Shown here one piece after another: positions 1 to 5,882 of a DNA stretch of 7,684 nt; the first letter of the stretch is position 1; every line of letters starts with the position of its first letter. The notes under the pieces were generated by a model. The model was not told the origin of the DNA. It searched no databases and saw only the letters and a list, made by a program, of their open reading frames with translations. This stretch comes from Chloroflexi bacterium TMED70 (lineage in GTDB: Bacteria; Chloroflexota; Dehalococcoidia; Lucifugimonadales; Lucifugimonadaceae), in the NCBI GenBank assembly GCA_002171675.1, contig NHDX01000041.1, positions 3,712 through 11,395 on the forward strand. Direction: 5' to 3'. The translations under genes were made by a program, and so were the position numbers.

Positions 1-214
1 TAGCTGATGGAATTAAGTCATTCATTCTATTGAAACATCTTATTAAAGTACTTTTGCCACAGCCAGATGGACCAATTAAAGCAACTATTTTATTTCTTGG
101 GATACTAAAAGTAACCCTATCTACTGCTTTAGTATTCCCATAAAAAACACTTAAATCTTCAGTTTTCAAAATAGCATCTTTTGAATCTATTCTATCTATA
201 AAATTCTTATCCAT
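1..214 (-). CDS. pstB: Phosphate ABC transporter ATP-binding protein PstB, N-terminal part (cut by window edge)
   Basis: PstB is the cytoplasmic ATPase that powers the PstSCAB high-affinity phosphate importer, working as a dimer under the PstC/PstA membrane subunits. Reading leftwards from the ATG at 214-212, 71 codons are present before the window ends. Seen: an aromatic A-loop region (SVFYGN, residues 22-27), the Walker A motif GPSGCGKST at residues 48-56, and immediately after it RCFNRMNDLIPSA (59-71). That last stretch is a PstB signature that separates it from other ABC ATPases. The Walker B, ABC signature and H-loop lie outside the window. The first ~17 residues form a non-conserved leader. 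No strong Shine-Dalgarno sequence precedes the ATG. The gene is divergent from rlmN, so it is the first gene of its leftward transcript; in many genomes pstB instead follows pstSCA. Identification is firm; the rest of the gene cannot be judged. Confidence 0.95.
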   Translation of the reverse strand, partial: MDKNFIDRIDSKDAILKTEDLSVFYGNTKAVDRVTFSIPRNKIVALIGPSGCGKSTLIRCFNRMNDLIPSA

Positions 215-376
215 TATTTTAGTCTTGGCTCGATTTGTTTAGTTAATTTATTATTGAGATTTAGTTGCATTCACCAGTTTACAACCACCTTCACTTCTTC
301 TTATATATCCTAACATATGATAATTTAGAATTGTTAAGCAGATATTAATAAAATTAGTAATGAACTTAAATCAATT
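215..376. promoter_or_regulatory. Divergent intergenic region between pstB and rlmN
   Basis: This 162-bp gap must hold the promoters for leftward pstB and rightward rlmN. On the plus strand TTTACA (278-283), an 18-nt spacer and TATATA (302-307) form a plausible sigma-70-type promoter for rlmN. On the minus strand two 7-nt half-sites, TGGTTGT (287-281) and TGGTGAA (276-270), repeat directly with an 11-nt period and a 4-nt gap. This is the geometry of PhoB/PhoP boxes, although the sequence is not the enterobacterial consensus. An AATAAT at 255-250 could be the -10 of pstB. AT-rich DNA yields such matches easily, so only the existence of a divergent promoter region is secure; the individual boxes are guesses. 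Confidence 0.4.
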
Positions 377-1465
377 ATGGACGATATCTATAATCTTTCA
401 AAATCAGAATTGACTAACCTTCTTGATCATAATGGATTTCCATCATACAGAGCAGATCAAATTTGGAGATATCTTTATAAAAACTATGTAATTAATTTTG
501 AAGAAATGAATAATATTTCTAAAGAATTAATAAATTTTCTTTCTGAAAAATTTTATATAGGTAATCTGGAAGAAGTAAATAAAATAATATCGAAAGATAA
601 ATCTACTTATAAAAGTTTATTAAGATTAAGCGATGGAAATGTCGTAGAGTCTGTATTGATGAATTATCCTTCAGATGATCATAGACGACCAAGAAAAACT
701 ATATGTATTTCTAGTCAAGTTGGATGTGCCCTAGGGTGTACATTTTGTGCTACGGGGCAACAGGGATTTACAAGAAATTTATCATCAGGTGAAATTATTT
801 CACAAATAATTCATTTTATAAGGCTCGAGAAAGACAATTACTTTGATTCAATACTTGAGAATCCTGATAAATCTTATAAGGGTATAAAAAATATTGTATT
901 CATGGGAATGGGTGAGCCTCTTGCTAATTATGAAAATACAATTAATTCTATTAAAAAATTAAATAGTAATTTAGGATTAAACTTTGGAGCAAGAAATATA
1001 ACAGTTTCAACAGTTGGATTAGTTCCTCAAATATTAAAGTTAGCTCAAGAAAATATACAAATTAATCTAGCTGTCTCAATTCATGCACCTGACAATAAAA
1101 CTAGATCTGAAACAGTTCCAATTAATAAAAGGTACCCAATTGAAGAACTAATTAAGTCCTGTAATGAATACATAAGAATTACCAATAGAAAGATATTTTT
1201 TGAATATGTGATGCTAGATGGGCAAAATGATACTTTAGATCATGCAAAAAATTTGGGTAAATTGTTATCTGGCATGTTATGTCATGTTAATTTGATCCCT
1301 GTAAATCCAACAAATGACTCAGAATATCAAAGATCAAGAAGAGAAACGATAAAAGCATTCCAGTCAAAGTTAGGTGAATATAATGTTCCTTCTACAGTTA
1401 GGATGGAAAAAGGAATAGAAGTAAGCGCAGGATGTGGACAATTAGCTAAGTCGAACTTCTACTAG
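377..1465 (+). CDS. rlmN: Dual-specificity RNA methyltransferase RlmN (23S rRNA m2A2503 / tRNA m2A37)
   Basis: RlmN is a cytoplasmic radical-SAM enzyme that methylates C2 of A2503 in the peptidyl transferase centre of 23S rRNA and, in E. coli, A37 of some tRNAs. The 362-aa length is normal. An N-terminal accessory domain (about 1-95, with PSYRADQIWRYLYK near 22-35) precedes the radical-SAM barrel. The cluster motif is GCALGCTFCATGQQGF (116-131), with C117, C121 and C124 binding the 4Fe-4S cluster. GMGEP (177-181) is the SAM-binding motif, and LAVSIHAP lies at 231-238. C110 corresponds to E. coli C118. C353 in SAGCGQL corresponds to the C355 that carries the transferred methyl. Both mechanistic cysteines are present, so it should be active RlmN rather than Cfr. 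The ATG at 377 is the only good in-frame start after a stop at 335-337. It lacks a clear Shine-Dalgarno sequence. The stop overlaps the stop of the convergent dehydrogenase gene. Confidence 0.96.
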   Translation: MDDIYNLSKSELTNLLDHNGFPSYRADQIWRYLYKNYVINFEEMNNISKELINFLSEKFYIGNLEEVNKIISKDKSTYKSLLRLSDGNVVESVLMNYPSDDHRRPRKTICISSQVGCALGCTFCATGQQGFTRNLSSGEIISQIIHFIRLEKDNYFDSILENPDKSYKGIKNIVFMGMGEPLANYENTINSIKKLNSNLGLNFGARNITVSTVGLVPQILKLAQENIQINLAVSIHAPDNKTRSETVPINKRYPIEELIKSCNEYIRITNRKIFFEYVMLDGQNDTLDHAKNLGKLLSGMLCHVNLIPVNPTNDSEYQRSRRETIKAFQSKLGEYNVPSTVRMEKGIEVSAGCGQLAKSNFY

Positions 1466-4374
1466 TCTGAAACTGCTTCCGCTAAAACTTCAACTAAATA
1501 TTTTGGAGTTTTACTAGATAAATCCTTAATTTGATCATGACAAGATATTCCGGTTACAATAATTTCCTGATTTTCTTCAGAATTTTCTATAGCTGGTAAA
1601 AGTCTATCATTAGCCATAGTTTTTGATATTTCATAGTGTTCTTTCTCCATTCCAAAGGATCCAGCCATCCCACAACAACCAGCATCAATAAGTTTAGCTT
1701 TAAATTTTCCAGGTAAATTTAGAGAACCTAATGAATTGTTTGTACCATTTAACGCTCTTTCATGGCAATGTACAAAAAGTAATAAATCTTTGTTTGTTTC
1801 ATTCCATTTAATTTGCTGCTTGCCATCATTTTGAATTTGCATAATAAGGTCTTGAATTGTGAAAGTATTATCAGAAATTTTTTGAGCTTTTTCTCGTTGG
1901 TCAGCTAAATCAGGAAGTTCATCTTGAATAGCTGAAACACAGCTTGCTTCAATTCCAACAATTTTTATACCGGCTTCAACATAACTCGATAAAAGATTAG
2001 TATTGTAATCAACATACTTTTTTGCTTCTTCTAATAATCCTTTGGATATTAAGGTTCTTCCACAACATTTTCTATCAGTAATTTCTACTTCATAACCTGC
2101 TGATTCTAATATTTTTACTGCAGATTTACCTACTTCAGGATGAATATAATTTATGTGTGTGTCATGAAAAAAAACAATTTTTCCTCGAGATCCAGTTGTA
2201 TTTATTTTTCTTTTCTTGAACCAAGATTCAAAAGTATATGAGCTTATTTTTGGCATATTTCTTTTTCTGTCGATTCCAATAACTTTTTCTGTTATAAGCT
2301 TTGAAAAAGGTAATTTATTCGCCAAATTATAAAATAATGCTTGAGGACCTGATATTAATTTATATAATTTAGGTACTCCACCAACTAATCTAGATCTTAG
2401 AGGAACTCTGTTTTTTTTGTAATAATTATTAAGAAATTCATACTTAATTTTAGCCATATCAACGTTAGCGGGACATTCAGATTTGCATGATTTACACTCT
2501 ATACATAAGTCTAAAACTTCTAACATTTTTTTATCTGTCATAAAGTCTTCATTTAATGATCCGGATAAAACTCCTCTTAATGCATTGGCTCTTCCTCTTG
2601 TTGAATGAACTTCTTCCCTTGTCGCCATATAAGATGGACACATAGCTCCAGCATTAAGTTTTCTACAAGCACCCACTCCAATACATTTTTCTACAGCTCC
2701 TTCGAATCCGCCTTCAACAGAGAAATCTAAAACAGTATCAATTTTTTTTAGTTTGTACGCTGTTCCATATCTAAGATTATCACCCATTTTTGGAGTATCG
2801 AAAATTTTCCCTGGATTCATTATTGTTGTAGGGTCGAAAGCACCTTTAAGCTCTCTAAATGAATCTATAATTTTAGGTCCATACATTTTTTCTGACCAAA
2901 CACCTCTTACAATTCCATCACCATGTTCTCCGCTCAATGAACCATCAAATTCCTTTACTAAATCAGAAATTTCATCAGAAATTTTTATCATTCTGTCAAT
3001 TCCATCTTGATTTTTTAAATTAATAGTTGGTCTTATATGAAGGCAACCTTCAGATGCATGCCCATAATATCCAGCTTCTGTACCATTATTACGAACGATC
3101 TCATCAAATCTTTTTACATATTCAGGTAATTTTTCAGGAGAAACAGCTGTATCTTCAACAAACGGAATAGGTTTTTTGTCACCAGGAATATTCATCATTA
3201 ACCCCAAGCCTGCTTGCCTCATAGCCCATACTTGAGATATTTTTGCAGGATCAAAGAGAGTTGTTATGGCATATGATAGATTTAATCTTCTCATTTTTTC
3301 TGATAATTTTTTGATCTTACTTCTTACTTCGTTATCGGTTTCACCATTCATTTCAACTACTAAAATATCTGTTGGTTCTCCTTGTAAGAAATCTAAGTTT
3401 CTAGAAAATCCTAGTGATTGCTTTGCTTGGGTGATAATCATCTTACCAATATGCTCAACAGCAGCGGGACCTTCTTCAAGAGTTGCTACAGTAGCTTCCA
3501 TAGATTCTATAAGGTCAGTGAAGTGTAATATTGCTAATCCAACATATTTCGGTAGAGGTTCTAAATTTAGTTTTGCCTTTGTTACAGCTGCTAAAGTACC
3601 TTCTGATCCAACCATAATATTAACCAAGTTTAATTTATTGGAATTAGGATGAACTAAATCTAAGTTGTACCCACCAACTCTTCTGTTGACCTTAGAGTAT
3701 TTAGCATTTATTTCATCATAATATTTTGATGACATACTCATTACATCTCTATAAATTTTACCCTCTAAGTTATCTAGTGAAATTTTATCCTCTAAGCGCT
3801 TTCCTGATAATTCTTCAAAGTATGCTTTAGAGCTGTCAGATAAAATTACTTCCATTTCTCTTACTTGGTCTACAGTTTTACCATAAATTACAGAATGAGA
3901 GCCACATGAATTATTACCCATGGCTCCACCTACATTTGCACGAGATTTAGTTGAAGGATCTGGCGTAAAATGTAAATTTGTGTTTTTTAGCCTTTGATTT
4001 AAATTATCAATAGTTATACCAGGCTCAGTGATAACATATTTTTCCTCAGGATTAATTTCTAAAACGTTATGCATATACTTTGAAAAATCAATAATAACTG
4101 CAGAATTGACAGTTTGCCCTGATAAGCTCGTGCCTCCACCTCTGGGAAGTATGGCAGTGTTATTTCTGTTACAAATGTCAATTATTGCAGAAACATCATC
4201 AGGAGTTTTTGGAAGCGTAACTCCAATAGGAGTCATACTATATATAGAACCATCAGTGGAATACATTTGCCTGTATACATCATCGAATTTAACTTCTCCT
4301 TGTATACTTTTTTTGATCTCATTTTCTAAATGAGCATTGATTTCATTGCTAGATTTTTTATTAGCTAAAGTCAT
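1462..4374 (-). CDS. FAD- and iron-sulfur-binding D-2-hydroxyacid dehydrogenase, YdiJ / D-2-hydroxyglutarate dehydrogenase type
   Basis: This GlcD-plus-GlcF-like fusion probably oxidises a D-2-hydroxyacid (D-2-hydroxyglutarate or D-lactate type) and passes electrons via FAD and iron-sulfur clusters to the respiratory chain at the inner face of the membrane. Numbering from ATG 4374 gives 970 aa; E. coli YdiJ is slightly longer. The FAD-binding domain shows PRGGGTSLSGQ (77-87), NVGGAMGNNSCGS (147-159) and VGSEGT (255-260). The FAD-oxidase C-terminal domain (about 275-525) has GHASEGCLHIRP (438-449), SGEHGDG (481-487) and NPGKIF (520-525). A ferredoxin-like module follows, with C564-x5-C570-x8-C579-P and then CIECKSCKSECP (C624, C627, C630, C634). 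The C-terminus carries two CCG-type halves: C770-C771-G with C812, and C870-H871 with C900-C901-G and C945. All expected ligands are intact, and no transmembrane helix is obvious. A TTG at 4377 lies one codon upstream, but the AGAG at 4381-4378 would abut it, so ATG is preferred. The gap after greA is 14 nt, implying cotranscription. The exact substrate cannot be read from the sequence. Confidence 0.9.
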   Translation of the reverse strand: MTLANKKSSNEINAHLENEIKKSIQGEVKFDDVYRQMYSTDGSIYSMTPIGVTLPKTPDDVSAIIDICNRNNTAILPRGGGTSLSGQTVNSAVIIDFSKYMHNVLEINPEEKYVITEPGITIDNLNQRLKNTNLHFTPDPSTKSRANVGGAMGNNSCGSHSVIYGKTVDQVREMEVILSDSSKAYFEELSGKRLEDKISLDNLEGKIYRDVMSMSSKYYDEINAKYSKVNRRVGGYNLDLVHPNSNKLNLVNIMVGSEGTLAAVTKAKLNLEPLPKYVGLAILHFTDLIESMEATVATLEEGPAAVEHIGKMIITQAKQSLGFSRNLDFLQGEPTDILVVEMNGETDNEVRSKIKKLSEKMRRLNLSYAITTLFDPAKISQVWAMRQAGLGLMMNIPGDKKPIPFVEDTAVSPEKLPEYVKRFDEIVRNNGTEAGYYGHASEGCLHIRPTINLKNQDGIDRMIKISDEISDLVKEFDGSLSGEHGDGIVRGVWSEKMYGPKIIDSFRELKGAFDPTTIMNPGKIFDTPKMGDNLRYGTAYKLKKIDTVLDFSVEGGFEGAVEKCIGVGACRKLNAGAMCPSYMATREEVHSTRGRANALRGVLSGSLNEDFMTDKKMLEVLDLCIECKSCKSECPANVDMAKIKYEFLNNYYKKNRVPLRSRLVGGVPKLYKLISGPQALFYNLANKLPFSKLITEKVIGIDRKRNMPKISSYTFESWFKKRKINTTGSRGKIVFFHDTHINYIHPEVGKSAVKILESAGYEVEITDRKCCGRTLISKGLLEEAKKYVDYNTNLLSSYVEAGIKIVGIEASCVSAIQDELPDLADQREKAQKISDNTFTIQDLIMQIQNDGKQQIKWNETNKDLLLFVHCHERALNGTNNSLGSLNLPGKFKAKLIDAGCCGMAGSFGMEKEHYEISKTMANDRLLPAIENSEENQEIIVTGISCHDQIKDLSSKTPKYLVEVLAEAVSD

Positions 4375-4388
4375 CAACTCTAAAGTTT

Positions 4389-5225
4389 TTAGTTTATTGA
4401 ATCAATTGTATAAATCTGCTCTCCACCAGGTGTTGAGACAGTGACTTCATCACCTATTCTTCTTCCAAGTATCGCAGATCCAACAGGAGAAACACTAGAA
4501 ATTTTGCCAAGCAAAGGATTTGCCTCATTTGCTTCAACTAATTGATAATCGTAATTATTTTGATTTTGGTGATTTTTTACACTTACCTTAGAACCTATAA
4601 CAATCCGGTCACCACCAGATGTATTATCAATGATGTTGGCAACCTTTAAAATAGCTTCAATCTCAAAAATTTTAGAATTTACCATTTCTATTTTTTCTCT
4701 GGCTGCATCTAATGGTGCATTTTCTCTTATGTCACCGTCAGCTGCGGCTCTTCTGACTTCGTCAGCTAATTGAGGTCTTTCTGACTTATAGTCTTTAAGT
4801 TGTTTCAAGTAGTCTTTGTATCCAGCCTCTGTAAGATTTATTTGCTCAACCTTAGTGTCCTCAAGTTTTTTAGTTATTTTACCCACATTAGATTTTTTCA
4901 TTCTTAAGTGAGAAGCCAAATTAGAATCAGTTAATTCAGAGGTTCTCAAAAATGCTAGGAATTTCTTTATGTGAGCTACTTTTTGTGGGCTTGTGGTAGT
5001 ACTTGATCTTTTAGCGAATTCATCAGAATAAAGTCCAATTTCTGAAGGTGTAATTGTTTCAACAACTCTTTCTGCCCCTAACCATCTAACCATTCTTCCG
5101 ATTTCTTGTTGAGCAGTATTATTTAATTTTCTAGATGAGCTCTGAACGTAGTACTGAAAGGCAGCTGATAAATTATCTATTTCGGACTTGATATCATTTT
5201 CTTCGACTTTAGTTTCTTTAGACAA
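4389..5225 (-). CDS. greA: Transcription elongation factor GreA with an extra N-terminal SAM-like (recombinase core-binding-type) domain
   Basis: GreA enters the secondary channel of RNA polymerase and stimulates cleavage of backtracked transcripts. The C-terminal part (about 130-278) is a complete GreA. A coiled coil begins at LTEAGYKDYLKQLKD (131-145). The tip DGDIRENAPLDAAREK (163-178) contains the two catalytic acidic residues, D165 and E168, matching E. coli D41 and E44. The FKBP-like domain ends with SPVGSAILGRRIGDEVTV (246-263). Canonical GreA is about 158 aa; this protein has 278. The added ~115 residues are predicted helical. The runs QQEIGRMVRWLGAE (39-52), ITPSEIGLYSDEF (58-70) and SPQKVAHIKKFLAFLRT (79-95) resemble the SAM-like core-binding fold of tyrosine recombinases. 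There is no recombinase catalytic domain. The start is TTG, supported by GGGGAG seven nt upstream and an in-frame stop at 5255-5253. It heads an operon with the downstream dehydrogenase. The GreA call is firm; the identity of the N-domain is inference. Confidence 0.92.
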   Translation of the reverse strand: MSKETKVEENDIKSEIDNLSAAFQYYVQSSSRKLNNTAQQEIGRMVRWLGAERVVETITPSEIGLYSDEFAKRSSTTTSPQKVAHIKKFLAFLRTSELTDSNLASHLRMKKSNVGKITKKLEDTKVEQINLTEAGYKDYLKQLKDYKSERPQLADEVRRAAADGDIRENAPLDAAREKIEMVNSKIFEIEAILKVANIIDNTSGGDRIVIGSKVSVKNHQNQNNYDYQLVEANEANPLLGKISSVSPVGSAILGRRIGDEVTVSTPGGEQIYTIDSIN

Positions 5226-5232
5226 TTCAAAA

Positions 5233-5238
5233 CTCCCC
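5233..5238 (-). promoter_or_regulatory. Shine-Dalgarno sequence for greA (decides a TTG start)
   Basis: Read leftwards, GGGGAG lies seven nt before the TTG at 5225-5223. It is the strongest ribosome-binding sequence in the window. It fixes the non-ATG start of greA, because the only other upstream in-frame candidates before the stop are rare codons (CTG, ATT, ATA). Confidence 0.7.
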
Positions 5239-5332
5239 AGTAAAATTCGTATTTATTCATTTTAAATCAATTTTTAGTAAAAAGCTTTCTTAAATGCATG
5301 TTTTTATGAAGAAACAATTTTATTATTGAATA

Positions 5333-5378
5333 TTTTTGATAATATTAAATAATTGAAAATAAAAGATATTATCGAAGA
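5333..5378 (+). repeat. Inverted repeat (dyad / possible leader hairpin) upstream of rpmH
   Basis: GATAATAT at 5338-5345 is the perfect reverse complement of ATATTATC at 5366-5373. Allowing G-U pairs the stem extends to 14 pairs (5333-5346 with 5365-5378) around an 18-nt loop, ending 16 nt before the rpmH ATG. It could be an operator, a weak RNA hairpin that modulates L34 translation, or chance pairing in AT-rich DNA. No U-run follows it, so it is not an intrinsic terminator for the plus strand. Confidence 0.35.
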
Positions 5379-5394
5379 ATAAGAATTAATAAAA

Positions 5395-5532
5395 ATGCCA
5401 AAAAGAACTTATCAACCAAAAAATAGAAGAAGAGCTAGAGTACATGGATTTAGATCCAGAATGAGATCTGCTAGCGGAAGAAGAGTTTTGGCTAGAAGAC
5501 GAAATAAGGGTCGAGAAAGACTTACTGTTTAA
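5395..5532 (+). CDS. rpmH: 50S ribosomal protein L34 (bL34)
   Basis: bL34 is a small basic structural protein of the large ribosomal subunit. Translating from ATG 5395 gives 45 residues. It begins MPKRTYQPKNRRRARVHGF, with RMRSASGRRVLARRR at 22-36 and KGRERLTV at the end. This is the complete family pattern, including the universally conserved start MKRTYQP-like segment, the HGF motif and the GR-VL-RRR-KGR-L stretch. About a third of the residues are arginine. The gene opens the conserved rpmH-rnpA-yidD-yidC cluster. In many bacteria dnaA lies upstream of rpmH; here the divergent greA operon occupies that place. No clear ribosome-binding sequence precedes the ATG. The TAA stop is in the same frame as the next gene. 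Confidence 0.97.
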   Translation: MPKRTYQPKNRRRARVHGFRSRMRSASGRRVLARRRNKGRERLTV

Positions 5533-5538
5533 ATCGAT

Positions 5539-5871
5539 TTGGAATTTAAGAGTTTAAACAAAAAATCAGAATTTATTGAATTAAAAAAATTTGGTAAAAG
5601 AATTAATCATAGATTTGTTTCAATAACCTTTGTTGAGAAGCAAAAAGAAGATTTTAAACTAGGATTTCAGATAAGTAAAAAATCAGGGAATGCTGTTTTT
5701 AGAAATAAAATAAAAAGACAGATAAGAAATGTGATTAAAGACGTTTGTTGTAAGTACAAAGAAAATCCTTCAAACAATGGTTTATGGATTTCAGTTTACG
5801 TAAACCCTGCGATAGAAAAATTCGATTATTCTGAATATAAATCTTTTTTAGAAAAAAAATTTGATTTATAG
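5539..5871 (+). CDS. rnpA: Ribonuclease P protein component
   Basis: RnpA binds the catalytic RNase P RNA and helps it recognise precursor tRNA leaders during 5'-end maturation. The 110-aa product has the normal length. It shows the N-terminal pattern LNKKSEFIELKKFGKRI (6-22), the LGFQISKKSGNAV strand-turn (41-53) and the diagnostic RNR helix RNKIKRQIR (R55, N56, K59, R60, R63). The basic surface expected for RNA binding is intact. The start is uncertain. TTG 5539 is chosen because it directly precedes the conserved domain and lies 6 nt after the rpmH stop, with only ATC and GAT codons between. No Shine-Dalgarno sequence is visible at the right distance, so translation may depend on coupling or re-initiation after rpmH. 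The TAG stop at 5869-5871 overlaps the ribosome-binding site of the next gene. Confidence 0.94.
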   Translation: MEFKSLNKKSEFIELKKFGKRINHRFVSITFVEKQKEDFKLGFQISKKSGNAVFRNKIKRQIRNVIKDVCCKYKENPSNNGLWISVYVNPAIEKFDYSEYKSFLEKKFDL

Positions 5872-5873
5872 GA
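5870..5873 (+). promoter_or_regulatory. Shine-Dalgarno sequence for the yidD-fusion gene
   Basis: AGGA lies nine nt before TTG 5883 and overlaps the rnpA stop codon. It favours TTG 5883 over the internal ATG at 5919, although the latter would give the more usual YidD N-terminal length. The overlap suggests translational coupling of rnpA to the fusion gene. Confidence 0.5.
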
Positions 5874-5882
5874 AAAATTAAC

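Larger units (their letters stand above)
5226..5394. promoter_or_regulatory. Divergent intergenic region between greA and rpmH
   Basis: This 169-bp, very AT-rich gap must carry the leftward greA-operon promoter and the rightward rpmH-operon promoter. On the plus strand TGATAATAT (5337-5345) could act as an extended -10 element, and TTGAAT (5326-5331) is a weak -35-like hexamer, but no pair has ideal spacing. On the minus strand TAAAAT is a possible -10 for greA. No convincing TTATCCACA-type DnaA box was found, so there is no sign of a replication origin here. rpmH itself has no clear Shine-Dalgarno sequence. The region function is secure; the boxes are not. Confidence 0.45.

Noticed and set aside
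360..413. Short 17-codon frame beginning ATG 360 and overlapping the rlmN start
   Set aside because: No ribosome-binding site, no run of regulatory codons and no recognisable leader-peptide features; probably chance in AT-rich sequence.
2753..4333. Plus-strand open frames opposite the dehydrogenase gene (2753-3010, 3266-3652, 4028-4333)
   Set aside because: They lie fully antisense to a gene with intact motifs throughout, show no recognisable domain, and are cysteine/serine/proline-rich in the way expected of antisense translations.
5226..5394. Possible replication origin next to rpmH
   Set aside because: Location is suggestive, but there is no dnaA gene and no clear DnaA-box cluster; AT richness alone is not evidence.
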